Source: Corylus avellana (taxonomy: Eukaryota; Streptophyta; Magnoliopsida; Fagales; Betulaceae). Taken from it: a DNA stretch of 64,000 bases. Positions within the stretch are counted from its first letter, which is position 1, and each line of letters starts with the position of its first letter. Below the pieces are notes generated by a model, which saw only the letters and a program-made list of their open reading frames with translations, searched no databases and was not told the origin of the DNA. Position numbers and translations under genes: made by a program. Shown piece by piece: positions 46,431 to 57,928 of the stretch. Where the stretch lies: contig NC_081545.1 of assembly GCF_901000735.1 (NCBI RefSeq), forward strand, positions 23,591,780 through 23,655,779. The letters run 5' to 3'.

Positions 46431-47145
46431 CAGCTTTCCGCTGCCCTAACGCGCCTCATCACCAACGTCTTCACTGCCCTCCCAGCTTTCCGTTGTTGCT
46501 GCCATCGCCTTCTTCCAGTCACCACGCGTCTGCGTGTGACTTACACGCGCCGCCGCATGTCCTCTGTGTGTCCATTTCCTCCAGTCTTCTCCAACCTCGT
46601 CCTCTGTTTATGCCGTTGCTCATAGGGCTTTATTACTGCTTTTTAAATTTTCCCTGTATTTTTATTTACCTTGTGTTTTGTAGCAGCTTTTGTTATTTGA
46701 TGTGTGTTTGTTTTATGGGTTACTCTCTCCTTGATCTTAATTGTTTTGATCTTACAGCGGAGACTTTTGTAGTCGGATCTGGGTTGGTTCCTCTCTATCT
46801 TTCAGTCCCTTTATTGGAGTATGACAGACTAACAGTGCTTATTCGGTTGTTGCCTCTTTTTGGAGGTTGTTTCCAGTTCCTAGTGGGGGTTCAAATAGGC
46901 TTGCCTTAGTCTGTACCCCTTTTGATTTCAAAACCGCCTTGTGCGGCCCCTTAAGAGGACCGGGTCACTTGTTTGACCCGTTTCCTACCCTTTGTTTATA
47001 TTCTCGCACTATTGTTTTTCGTTTTAAATTTGTTATTGGGGAGCCCACCCCATTTTCGTTTTTAGGATCGTTCACTCATTCTTCCTATCGGATCAAGAGC
47101 ATAAATGATCCTCCCCTGTAGCCCATTTTCCTTATTCAATTATAA
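46430..47145 (+). mobile_element. LINE-derived 3' fragment
   Basis: The last 300 bp (CCCCTTAAGAGGACCGGGTC, TTGTTTGACCCGTTTCCTA, CACCCCATTTTCGTTTTTAG, then ATGATCCTCCCCTGTAGCCC and TTCCTTATTCAATTATAAAA) recur at about 51240-51505 and again in the second duplicon. A weaker relative lies at 53440-53740. The repeat ends in TTATTCAATT followed by A-rich sequence and sits in one orientation, which suggests a LINE 3' terminus. The 5' part is proline/serine-rich in translation but has no recognisable domain. Confidence 0.5.
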
Positions 47146-47866
47146 AAAAACTAAAAATAAAAATCCCTAAGGATCTTTTGGTAAAGGTTCAAACCCCAAA
47201 GACTAATTTAACAATTTTTTCCTTAATACAATTATCCATTGTGTCTATATTGTATATATTAGTTCTATCATTTATAGTGCTTAAACTACCAATTAATACC
47301 AAAAAAACCCAAAATTATAACTAAATCATTTTACATTACATATCTTTAGTTTTTGAGTCAAGGTTAAACACGGTTTATAAAATTTAAGGGAAACTTTATT
47401 TAACCCTTATGAATTGTCATTACTTTTGCAATTACCTCCATAAAGTTCAAAAATTATTAATTTACTGTATCCATTTTTCAATTTTTTTTATCAATTTCAC
47501 TCCTCAGTTATAATTTTCTATTAGGTCCTATTAAAAATTTTCAAAATACCCTTGTTTTTTTTTTTTAAAAAAAAAAAATAATAATAATAAAGTTTTTTTT
47601 TTTTTTTTTTCAAAAGATTCAAGCGTGTATATTTTTGCAAATTTCATTAAATCATGATTAACGCCTAAATCCATGCAAATTTTTTTCCCTAACAAAAATA
47701 TGAATATTTTGAGAATTTTGACATCCATTCATTAGGATTTAAAGAAAAATACTAATGGAGGGGTGAAATTGAAAAAAAATAATAATAATAAAAGAAGGAT
47801 ACATTAAATCAAGAGTTTTTGAAGTTTAGATGAGTAATTGTAAATGTAATGGAAGTTCAAGAAGCT

Positions 47867-48090
47867 CACTACAAAAAAACAAGAAGTTTTCTGACATGTC
47901 TGTAATACCATAATTTTTGCTACATCAGTAAATAGTGACATGTCAATAAAAAATTTTCTGACGTGTTGATGTTGCCACGTCACTATTTAGTGACATAGCA
48001 ATATCAACACGTCAGAAAATTTTTATGTGGTAGATACTGCCTTGTAGCTAAATTAATTTTCATTTTTAATATTTTATAATTCTAAAAATT
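47867..48090. mobile_element. CACTA element 5' part, cut by the gap
   Basis: It starts with CACTACAAAAAAACAAG and carries subterminal CTGACATGTC, TGACGTGTTG, CACGTCAC and ACACGTCAGAAAA repeats typical of CACTA elements. Sequence is lost at the 100-N gap. A 3' CACTA end of the same type begins right after the next gap at 56087. Confidence 0.7.
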
Positions 48091-48190
48091 NNNNNNNNNN
48101 NNNNNNNNNNNNNNNNNNNNNNNNNNNNNNNNNNNNNNNNNNNNNNNNNNNNNNNNNNNNNNNNNNNNNNNNNNNNNNNNNNNNNNNNNN
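48091..48190. other. Assembly gap (100 N)
   Basis: A fixed-size 100-N gap. The first base after it (48191) is exactly where sequence identity with 60525 onward begins. Confidence 1.
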
Positions 48191-48325
48191 TATTATTATT
48201 ATTATTTTCTGTTTTTTGTTATAGGAATTTTACGAAATGAAACTTTTATATTGATTCCTTGTACTCTTTTTCATGTAGAAATTTGGATGCGTTAAAAGTC
48301 CTTTGAATTTTGAGAAGCTGGTGAA

Positions 48326-49492
48326 ATGGAAGACTGTTACTCCCTTGTAAGGAGATGGGAGGACCTGCACACTGATATTTTGGTGAAGATTTTCCAGTCT
48401 TTTGACATATTTGAGTTAACTAAGGGCATTGCTCATGTCTGTAGTGCATGGCGTATGGCTGCTTGTGATCCTCTGCTTTGGAGAACACTTGATTTATCAA
48501 TGTTGAAATCTAATTTCATAATAATCCTATTAGAGCCATATGTTTACGTTGATAGCCCATCTGATAAGACATTGACTCGTCTGTTGAAGATTTCTTTGAG
48601 TCTCAGCAGGGGAAACATAACAACCTTGATTTTCCATTTCAACCTGTACGTGAATGATGAGCAGTTGACTTATACTGCTGAAAGGTAATTCCATTAGTTT
48701 TGGCATTTGTGAAGCCAAATGTTTTCACCCTCCTCAAGGTTTCAGATAGTATTGCTAATATCTCCTTTATATGAAATGTTTGGTCTGGTTTGCTGACCAT
48801 GCTTCTTATTGTCATGATGATGGATGGAATATTAATCTGTATACCCACAATCAGACTGGATTTATTTGTAAGATGTGTTCATACCATTAGCCAGTATTGA
48901 ATTGAGAAGTAAACAACAGTGTCTTTATTGCAGATGCCCACAGCTCAGAAGACTTGTTCTGCCGGCTTGGAACAGAATAAAAAAGACTGGAATATGCAAG
49001 GCCATTCGCGCATGGAAAGATCTTGAGTCCCTAACAATGCCTAGCATAGCAAATCCTCCATATCTTATGGAGGAAATTTCCAAGAACTGCAAGAACTTTA
49101 GTACACTGAAGATTATGGGCCCTTGTAACATTTTGTTTGCTTCTACACTAGCCACATATCTTCCAAAACTACAGGTCCTAAGTCTCCGATGCTCAATTGT
49201 AGACAAGGATGCTCTGATCATTATCCTTGATGGTTTACAACACCTAGAAGTGCTTAACATATCGCATTGCCTTCTGATAGAAGTCCTTCCACCTCCTGCA
49301 TCTAAAAGAGTTGTTCGAGAAATTGATCAATCTATTCTTGACAGGGCGTCTCGGTTGCGCGAATTTTTAACATGCATGAAAGACTCATGCATTATGTGCC
49401 AGCGAACCAAAAATGATGAAGGGCACGTTAGGTGGTACAGGTATGAGGAAGGGTTTTGGAAAGCAGATGAGGTGAGCTCTCTTGCACTTTGA
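48326..49492 (+). CDS. F-box/LRR-repeat protein, At3g48880-like, copy 1
   Basis: Two exons (48326-48684 and 48934-49492) join in frame through a GT-AG intron to give 305 aa. The F-box spans about residues 9-55 (RRWEDLHTDILVKIFQSF, then CSAWRMAACDPLLWRTLDLS). Such proteins dock substrates on SKP1-CUL1 ubiquitin ligases. LRR-like segments follow (CPQLRRLVLPAW, WKDLESLTMPS, LPKLQVLSLRCS, LQHLEVLNISHC). The C-terminus has a CMKDSCIMC cysteine cluster and ends in ADEVSSLAL. A possible alternative donor (GAG|GTGAGC near 49472) could splice to a short exon near 50020 ending in a stop, but the read-through stop at 49492 gives the expected family length. Only 135 bp of upstream sequence exist before the gap, so this copy has no promoter of its own. 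It is probably an assembly duplicate of 60660-61825. Confidence 0.85.
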
Positions 49493-50309
49493 TTAGAGCA
49501 TGCAGGGATTGTACTTCAATGAATTAGAAGCGTAGTATATGACTCTTTTTTCCTTTGGTTATTGTATTGCTTTTATGCTAGACACGGGATAAATGTCACA
49601 GAATTAACATAAACGTGAGCTGTCTGTGGTCTTACTTGTATTGTTAAAAGGCATCCCCCTGGCTCAGTGGTGGTGGGGTTCTGAGGTTTTTGACACATCA
49701 TCTGCTTGGTTCGGGATTATTGATGTCTGTATTTTTTGTACATGTAGTAAGTTCTTGTTGTAATGGGATTCTCAATTTGGTCCCTCACTCACTTTCAGTA
49801 ATTATGAAGATTTGACTTGAAATATTTAGAGATGAATTACTTGCTGACATTGTAGTCTCACTTGCAGGATTCAAGGTAGCACTGATGGTCAGTATTTGTT
49901 TGCACGATTCTTTAACACCACATTTATGTCTACATTTGCTAATGACCCCATATGTTCATAGTCACAGTACATGCATTGATGATGGGTTGGTGTCTTGGAA
50001 CCTTTTTGTGATTGTTACAGATATCAGATGTGGATGAGAAAGTAAAATAGGTTGTTTTATATCTACTGCAGATAGACATGTTTGGAGATGGAGATGAGCT
50101 TTAGACAGTGCTGAGTGCACCATTTTTTTGACTATTGTGTATTTGTTCTTTGGGATTGTTATTGTAGGACATCTTTTGCCATCTTCTTAAACGCTTTCCG
50201 ATTATGGCATTATCTCTGGCCTTATTTGTTTTGTATACACTTCATTTCCATATTTGTATTGAAGCATAACCATGTGTTATGCATCTTATTTTGTTAATTA
50301 TTTGTATCA

Positions 50310-50760
50310 AGAACATCTTCGGGATTGTGTTGGGGAGCTTAAAAAGTATTTTAATACTTATAAAAAAAAAAAAGACGTGTCAAACAGTGAGCTGTCATGT
50401 TTGGTAAAAAAATTTCAGGAGTAATTCTTTGGTTTTTTTGCTCTAAAAAGGCCAAAAGAAAAGGCTTATAAATGAAGTTTTTTTTTTTTTTTTTTTTTTT
50501 TATAAAATAAGTTCCCTGTTTTTTGGGGGGGCTTAAAAAGTTATATTTTCTAACGTAATCTCAAACATGCTCTAAGAGTTTGTTTATAATTGTGTTAAAG
50601 AGTTTAAAAATTATTTTTAGTAACAAATACGGTCTTTTGAGACAAAACATAACGGTTTGTTAAAAATATTCTGAAGCTTTAGAGGCCACAAAAAGCCGAA
50701 CACTGCATTTTAGGAAAAGCTTGAAATTTATGCTTTTCCTAAAACATGCTTTTAATTCCA
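50310..50760. repeat. MITE-like repeats downstream of the F-box gene
   Basis: At least one AT-rich repeat with partly inverted ends is present (GGGATTGTGTTGGGGAGCTT on the left; TAACGTAATCTCAAACATGC on the right). It contains TGTTTGGTAAAAAAATT and a run of 24 T. A second, GTTTGTTAAAAATATT with AAAAGCTTGAAATTTATGC, follows to about 50750. The words are shared with 5390-5645 and 51575-51805. The same block recurs at offset +12333. Confidence 0.5.
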
Positions 50761-51229
50761 TTTGTGCGACACAAATTTGGTTTAATGAAATTTACCAATT
50801 GACAAAAATACTCATCATTGTCATGGAATTACAGCCATGCTCCTTTACAAACATATTTTCTACCCCTCATTCTGTTTTTCTTGTTGCCGATGTTGGGGTT
50901 GCTTCAAAGAGAGAGGGAGACTCAAGCCGAGTTCTCTGTTTCTGTTGCCACTAAGTAAGAGCTCATTCTTTTTTTTATTTTGTTTATTTTTTATTTTTTC
51001 TGATGCTTAAAAAAAAAAAAAAAAATCTGGGTTTGAGGGGCTTACTTTCACACACAATCCTTTTGCTCACTTGAGGTCTGGAGGTGATGGCGAAGAGGAT
51101 TTAATTGATGAAAACCCTATAAATCAAATAGAAGTGAGAGAGACGGAAAGAAAAAAAAAATGTTGGAAGTATTTAGTGTAACCTAATGAAGTGAGAGAGT
51201 GCATCTTCGGCTTCATCCTCCTTTTGGTG

Positions 51230-51510
51230 GATGTTGTTGGTTCCAAGTGGGGGCTCAGATAGGTTTGTCTTAATCTGTGGCTTTTTTGCTTCTGTAACCT
51301 CTTTGTGTGGCCTCTTAAGAGGACCGGATCACTTGTTTGACCCATTTCCTATCATTTGTAATTATTTCAGCACTGTTTTAATTTGTTTTGGGTCTGTTAT
51401 TTGAGAGCTCACCCCATTTTCGTTTTTAGGATCGCTCATTATCTCTTCCTTTTTGATCAAGAATGAAAAGAATCCTCCCCAATAACCTTTTTCCTTATTC
51501 AATTTATTTA
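51230..51510 (+). mobile_element. LINE-like 3' end repeat
   Basis: This matches 46800-47145 in order and orientation: CCTCTTAAGAGGACCGGATC, CTTGTTTGACCCATTTCCTA, CACCCCATTTTCGTTTTTAG, AAAAGAATCCTCCCCAATAA, ending in TTCCTTATTCAATTTATTTA. No coding sequence remains. Confidence 0.55.
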
Positions 51511-51574
51511 TTTTTTAAAAAAAGCGATAGAGACTAGCGGACAGAAAGGTTATGTTTGCGATTGATATAAAGTC

Positions 51575-51805
51575 TTAGGATCTGTTTGAGATTACATTAG
51601 AGAGCTTAAAAAGTTGTGCTAAACAAAAATTAGCATGTTTGGTAAACAATTTTAAAAGTTTTTTTATTTATTTATTTACTTTTTGACTTTAAAAATATGG
51701 CCAAAACACACTTTTGGTAAAAGTTTAAAATGAAGTTTTTGCCAAAAAAACTGTTTTTTTTTTACTTAAAAGCTTTATTTCTCAAACGCATCATCAAACA
51801 GGTTA
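51575..51805. repeat. MITE-like repeat
   Basis: The left end GGATCTGTTTGAGATTACAT and right end CAAACGCATCATCAAACAGG are roughly inverted. The interior shares TTAGCATGTTTGGTAAACAA and ACACACTTTTGGTAAAAGTT with the repeat at 5390-5645. The second duplicon reaches only position 51667 of this repeat before the window ends. Confidence 0.5.
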
Positions 51806-52012
51806 TTAGAAATGTATAACTAGAGACGTGCCTTTTGATATTCTGATTTTTTTTTTTTTTTTAATGTTTCTTGTGTATACCCTATTTTTACTTTTGGAAC
51901 ATGTTTGGTATCTTTGATCAAGGGAGACAACAGAGTAGTTAGAAGCGAAATTCTATTAATTCTCATCCTCCCTAAATGAAGCAAGCAACGAAGGGTTTGG
52001 GTAGGTTTGGTG

Positions 52013-52152
52013 AAGGATTTGGGCCGTTTTTATTGTTGACAAATTGTTCTCTGTAGGTGTAGGGTTTTTTTTATGGGGATTTAGGATTTGGGCCGTTTTT
52101 ATTGTTGACAAATTGTTCTTTGTAGGTGTAGGTTTTTTTATGGGGATTTAGG
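52013..52152. repeat. Tandem duplication, two 69-bp units
   Basis: The unit GGATTTGGGCCGTTTTTATT...GGTGTAGG-T run-ATGGGGATTTA starts at 52015 and again at 52084. The copies differ by one C/T and by the length of a G/T run. It is noncoding. Confidence 0.85.
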
Positions 52153-54962
52153 TTTCGAAATTACTATTAATTTGTGCATCTGAAATATGACTGTCCAGAT
52201 AGGTTGCTAAATAATTTAAAATTTATTTTGATAGTTTGATGCTCTCTTACTATAATTGTTAGTAATTTGAACAGTTAATATATGTGAATCCCAACCCGTC
52301 TTAGTGTATATTTAGAGAGAGAGAGAGAGCAATAGTTCTAGAATCATGGATGTCATAGCTGCTTAATTGGACCTATGTTTTGAGATCATAGCTCCCATAT
52401 CTTCACATTTCATATTACTACCTACCTCTTGACCTAATTACCCCCTTAATGGCAGGACTTTGATTTTGTCAAAATGAGCATCCTGAAATTTTGAACAAAA
52501 ATAGGCAGATATGAACAAAGAATTCGCTGATTTATGAACTAATTTTGGCTACCTTAGCATCAAGGCCAGAACAAGATTCTCTCCAGTTCATTTGAATTAG
52601 AGAATATTCAATTAGTTATATTTGATGGGTATTTTTGTTTTTTTTTTTGTTTTTTTGTTTTTTTTTTTTTCATTTTTTGAGGGAACAAAAATACCTTTTT
52701 CAATATAACTAACTTGATATTTTTCAATTCATTTAAACGGTAAAGGATCATAATTCATTGATGCCCAGCTGAACCATGCGAATGGAGAAATTATAGATGA
52801 TTACTTTTTCATTAATTATATAAAATAACTGATTGATAAATACTCTTGCCATTTGCCAAGAGTATTTATCATATATGTATAGTTTTTTTTTTTTTTTTTT
52901 TTGGGTGTGTGTAATTTTTTAACCGCAAGCTACAGCACTCATTGTAAAGATATAAACTGTCGGCAAACGAGTAATAATTTTGGGCCACCTATTTTCCACC
53001 AATAACTTGGAGAGGAGTCCCATAGAAATAACTAAATAAGTATAAATGTTATTTTTATGCTTATATGTTTTTATTTTTAAAATTATTATTGAATCAAAAT
53101 TTAATAATAATTTTAAGAGTCATATTAATTTTAAAATAACATAAAGAAAGATAGTTTTATTTTTTTATTTTTTTTAATTTGAAGCATTATTCATAAAATA
53201 CAGTATATGAAGAAAACGCTATGGAACAACTAGAACTTTTCTGTAATCAAGGCCGTAGGATTTGGTTACTCCTACCTGCTTAAAAATTACATTTATTATT
53301 ATTTTAATAAATTACATTTATTGTTTTCAAGCTCACACCTAAATTATAATGTTTTTATAAACTTACAATAGTTACAGTTGAAGCTCCAAATTACTTTAAT
53401 CATTTTTCTTAGCCTTTTTGTTGCTCCTTGATGACAATTTCTTAAATGATTTTGACGGTGTTGTTACCCCTTCAACCACTCTCTGGTGGTTGTTGTTCAC
53501 TCCTGGCAAATGTTTGGATTAGTTGTATGTCTCTTTCGAGAGACATGCTCATGCTTGTCCTCTGTTTAGGTGTTATTGTTGCTTTGTGCAGCCGATTTTT
53601 TGGCTTATGCCCAAGTTATAGAGAGCTGGATAGTTTATGATTCTTTGAGACCATTTATGTGTCTATTACCTGTTCGGTTATTCTGGTTTCATATTTAGCA
53701 CCGTTTTCGTTTGGGTATGTTGTTGAGGTGCCCACCTCCTTTTTTTTTTTTTTTTTTTTTTTGTTCTAATTGTAATATTTTCTGCCCAAAAATGGAGAAA
53801 AGTATTTAGAAAAAAAAAAAAAAAAAAGTTATGAAATTTGCACCAATCGTCATGGCTTAGGTGTCACTTCAAGTCCTCCTTTCAAAATTCAAAGACAAGA
53901 AAAAAGAAAACAAAAAGTCAAAAAAAGGAAGCCGTCTGAGTTGACTTTATAGTTGTGTTACCAAACGTCTTTGTAAAAGAATGAGTTGAGGCCATTTTTA
54001 ACTCTATAAATACCCCTTTAGTGAGTGTTCTCTAAAAGTAAAGATAAAAACAACTTTATACTAAAAAGTGATAGAGAATTACCTCACTTACGAAGGACAA
54101 GGATGTAATTAGATCATCTACTTTATAAGGTCTTCTTTAAATTTTAAATAATAATTCTATTTTGAAGAACAATTTTTAAAAATATTCTACATTTTATTCT
54201 TTATTTTGGAGAGCAAATCCTAAAAAATGGGAAATCATAAAGGGTAAACAAGAGAGAAATCAATAAAAATATAATATAAATAATGAAAGTGATCTTTCAT
54301 GTATGTAAATCATAACTATACATAAAATATTTTTTGGAAAACATTTTGTTTTCGGTTTTTGTTACAATTGAAAATTGTAGTCTAAGTCAGAAAATATTTT
54401 TCATCAATTAGAAAACCTTATTTAATTTCGTACAATTGTTTCTATTTTTAAAATTATAAATTATTTTTCGAGTTTGAACTTTTTTTTCTTACGCGCACTT
54501 TCTCACGGTTCATTATTCGTTGTTGCTGTCAACCACCGTTAGTAGCTAGAGTTTGCCAGAATCCGCCACGGATCATTGTTGTCCAACCATTTTTGGCCGT
54601 CGTCATTAATTTTTTGTACAAATCAAACACCGAATAATATTCACTTAATTTTTTTAATTTTTTTTTTTTTAAGAAACAAACAAAATCTGATGTGCAAACA
54701 TTGAAGAAAATGCCTCCTTAAAGCATCTAATATGCACGATCACATGACTAAAAGAAGAAGACAATTAAGAATAACAGTGAAATGAAGATTTTTTACAATT
54801 GCTTATCCAAAAGAAATGGGGGCAGAGAAATTAGAAAAAACGCCCTGCCCGAGCAGAACCCACCAAAGTACCAAACCCCCTTTCACACCCCTACCTGATT
54901 AATAGGAGATCCCGGTCAGTCCCTGTCCCCATCTGGTACGTTGTGGAATCTCATTGCCTTCG

Positions 54963-55000
<38 letters not shown>

Positions 55001-55133
55001 TAAAATTAGAAAATGGAATAATTAGTAACCCTTAAAGCTCTGACGAGTTGATAATACCTATAAAAAAAAGTCTCATCTCTTTCTCTCTCTCATATATTTC
55101 AGTCGTTCGCTGAAAATCGAACCTGAACCAAAA
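52153..55133. other. Intergenic with repeat remnants and MAPR3 promoter
   Basis: No gene is seen. Bases 53440-53740 weakly resemble the LINE 3' repeat (GGTGGTTGTTGTTCACTCCT, GTTGAGGTGCCCACCTCC). Just upstream of MAPR3 there is a TA microsatellite (about 54968-54996). A CT-rich leader (about 55072-55100) precedes the start codon at 55134. Confidence 0.4.
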
Positions 55134-55438
55134 ATGGCTGTTGAGCTGTGGGAGACGCTGAAGGAGGCGATCGCGGTCTACACGGGGCTCTCTCCGGCGA
55201 CCTTCTTTACGGTTCTTGCTCTGTTCTTAGCCGTGTACTACGTGATATCGGGGTTGTTCGGATCATCGGATCAGTATCAGAGGCCCAGGGAAGTCCAGGA
55301 GGAGTCACAGCCTCTGCCGCCTCCGGTGCAGGTCGGGGAGGTCACCGAGGAGGAGCTCAAGCAGTACGATGGATCTGACCCCCAAAAGCCTCTGCTCATG
55401 GCTATCAAGGGCCAGATCTACGACGTGTCGCAGAGCAG
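55134..55438 (+). CDS. MAPR3: Membrane steroid-binding protein 2 (MSBP2/MAPR3), exon 1 only
   Basis: The first 101 codons match Arabidopsis At3g48890. These proteins are cytochrome-b5-like heme/steroid-binding factors anchored in the ER membrane. Visible features are an N-terminal hydrophobic anchor at about residues 19-43 (LSPATFFTVLALFLAVYYVI), a charged/proline linker (PLPPPVQVGE), and the start of the b5-like fold (EEELKQYDGSDPQKPLLMAI, then KGQIYDVSQSR). The exon ends in AG|GTACTA in phase 2. The frame running past it to 55532 is intron. Family proteins continue for another 120-150 residues starting MFYGPGGPY, but no such exon occurs before the gap (55987) or from 56087 to 60524. The gene is therefore incomplete in this assembly, most likely from scaffolding rather than true loss. 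Confidence 0.85.
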
Positions 55439-55986
55439 GTACTATGTTAGAATTTTTCTTCTGAGTTTCTGGGTAGGTCGAATTTGTGGATTTTTTTGGG
55501 GTTTCTTAGTTTTTTTTCGAGGTAAATGTTAATTTTAGCATCTGGGTTTGTATAACTAATAGTATAATACGAATTGTTTAAAGGCGTTTTGGGATTCTGC
55601 GATTGTGGGTATGTGAAAAGTGTGGAGCCTTTTGAGGTTTTCAGATTATTTTTGAAAGGGTTTTGGGTGCTTTGCCATAAAGTTTCCTGAAAGTGATGGT
55701 AATTAGCCGACATCTTTTGGATTCTTATGGGCTTTTTGAGTATGTGAAATTTGTTGAATTTTTTGGCGTGGAGTTTTTAGATGTTTTTTTGTCATCTGTT
55801 GCTTTGGCTGTTGGGCGTATGAAATTTATGGCGAGCTTGCCTTCGGGTTTGTAAAAATCATCGTTGTTTCTTTTAATTTTGTGGTTTTGGCATTTTTTTT
55901 CCAATTTACTTTTGAGGGTTTTTCTCTATATCACAATTCACACACGTCCATACTGTGAAATGGAGGAGCCCAACTCAGAGGAAGTT

Positions 55987-56086
55987 NNNNNNNNNNNNNN
56001 NNNNNNNNNNNNNNNNNNNNNNNNNNNNNNNNNNNNNNNNNNNNNNNNNNNNNNNNNNNNNNNNNNNNNNNNNNNNNNNNNNNNNN
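55987..56086. other. Assembly gap (100 N)
   Basis: A fixed-size gap that ends the contig carrying F-box copy 1 and MAPR3 exon 1. CACTA-type repeat follows directly. The translated frame 55864-56103 runs through N and is meaningless. Confidence 1.
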
Positions 56087-56395
56087 TTTTTAAAATTTAT
56101 TGATCTGTTAATTTTGACATGTCAATAAATTATTAATGTGTCTTGACACATTAATAATTTATTGACGTGTTAAAATATAACACGTCAAAAAAATTTATTA
56201 ATGTGCCAAACAGTAACACGTCAATAAATTTTGACGTGTGAAACAGTAACACATTAGTAAAAAAAAATTATTGACTCATATGTTTTTGATCTTCAACACA
56301 TGTCAGAAGCATTACATTAGAAAAGTTTTTTGATATATCAAATACCATGACACGTTAGAAAACTCTAATCAAGAAAAAAATGATTTTTTGTAGTG
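56087..56395. mobile_element. CACTA element 3' part, cut by the gap
   Basis: Subterminal repeats (TGACGTGTTAAAATATAACACGTCA, TTGACGTGTGAAACAGTAAC, GACACGTTAG) lead to the terminus TGATTTTTTGTAGTG at 56395. The end is closely related to the block ending at 15422. The 3 bases after it (AAG) differ from the 3 bases before the 5' part at 47867 (GCT), so the two halves are not proven to be one insertion. Confidence 0.7.
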
Positions 56396-57165
56396 AAGGA
56401 TAGTGAAGTTTTTTTCTAAAATTTATAAAAATGTCATGTTTTTGCCATAACTATTCAAAACCTTTTTTTTTAATAATAACTCATATCATAACATAAATTC
56501 GAATTCTCCCTACCTAAGACCAAAAATCATCGCAAAATCTTATCAAATTATATATATATATATATCCGAACTATCCCTACTCCTAAAAAAAATAAAAAAA
56601 GTATGAACGAGACTTACTTGGTCATAAGTTCATAACACATCGAAAACTTGCTGAACCCGTCCACCTTGTACCCCGACACTTGGATTCCTCGAATCTTCAT
56701 TGGCAGGTCAAGTTGACCAACTCTTGGGCAGTTAAGTCATTTTAAAGGCTTCGAATCCCACTTTCCTCTCTTTCTATGTTTTATCTTTTGAAATAAGAGG
56801 AGATTAAAAGGGAAACTTTTTTTATTTATAAATTAATTAAAAAGGAAACTTACTCTTGAAGTTCACTTTTTTTTTTGTTCTACTCAATATAAAGAAGGAA
56901 AAAGAAATATTAGAAATGTGTCAAATAAATGACCTAACCATCAAAGTAACTCATACAACCAAAGAAAGTGGTTAAAGTAGGCAAAGTTCAATAAACATAA
57001 TAAATTACAAACCAGCGAGGGACAATAATCGTCTCAAGACCTTTCAACTTTATTCAAATCCTCAATACAAGAGACACAGACAAGAGTATGAGTCTTGAAA
57101 TACCCTCCAACCCTTCTCGAGCCCCATCCAAATAAACAACACAACCATCAGTAGGCGGTTGAGGG
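56396..57165. other. AT-rich spacer, no gene
   Basis: No coding sequence seen. A TA microsatellite lies at about 56551-56566. The right part (57000-57150) is free of recognisable repeats. Confidence 0.4.
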
Positions 57166-57589
57166 TAGGGGTGTTCAAATAGTTATAACCGTTGGTTATT
57201 GGCTATAATCGCAACCACAACCGACTTGGGCAATTATTGGTTTTTAATAACCGCAATCGCCTAGGCGGTTATCGATTATTTTATAACTGACGGTTAGCGG
57301 TTATTTAATCCAATAACTACGCGGTTATAACCGTTTTTTTTTAATTGGCGTTTAGGCTTTTTAACTGTTTTGGGCATTTAATTTGTCATTTTTTTTATCT
57401 TATTTTAAGGGTTTAAGGCCAAAATGTTCCAAAAAAGATGAAAAAAATAAAAAAATAAAAAATGGCCAAATAAATTCTAGCCCAAAAACATGGCTAAAAA
57501 AACATAGCACAAATCCATTAATCCAAATTCAAATGAAAAAAATTAAAAAAACAAATCCCAAATCTAGATAGATATTACAAAATACAAAC

Positions 57590-57640
<51 letters not shown>

Positions 57641-57798
57641 GTGGTCATTTGTTATAACCGCCTTTTCCTACCCCTTAAAACTGCTAACCGCAACCGCCTA
57701 GTCGGTTAGCGATTTTTAATAACTAACTACCAAATCAGTTAACGGTTATCAGTTTGTGGTTATAATCAGTTATCGATTGGTGGGTCGGTTGAACACCT
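57166..57798. mobile_element. hAT-type AACCG-rich element, second copy
   Basis: It is colinear with the element at 5778-6406 over its whole length: AGGGGTGTTCAAAT start, TTATTGGCTATAATCGCAAC, the AT-rich core with TTCTAGCCCAAAAACATGG, and GAACACCT end. The core includes a long (AT)n run (about 57593-57636). The outer 8-mers do not match. A 10-bp word ACAACCATCA (with AAC-rich sequence before it) occurs on both sides (about 57141 and 57811). Confidence 0.75.
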
Positions 57799-57928
57799 AG
57801 GGTAACAAACACAACCATCAAATTCCTAAATTTTACTTACTTCAACTTTCACGCATTTTTAATGTCCTTTTAAATTTTAAAAGTTTACAATGTGTCATTT
57901 TAATTATTCTTTGCTACTTAATTTTTTG

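Noticed and set aside
55864..56103. 79-aa frame containing a run of X
   Set aside because: It reads through the 100-N gap and has no biological meaning.
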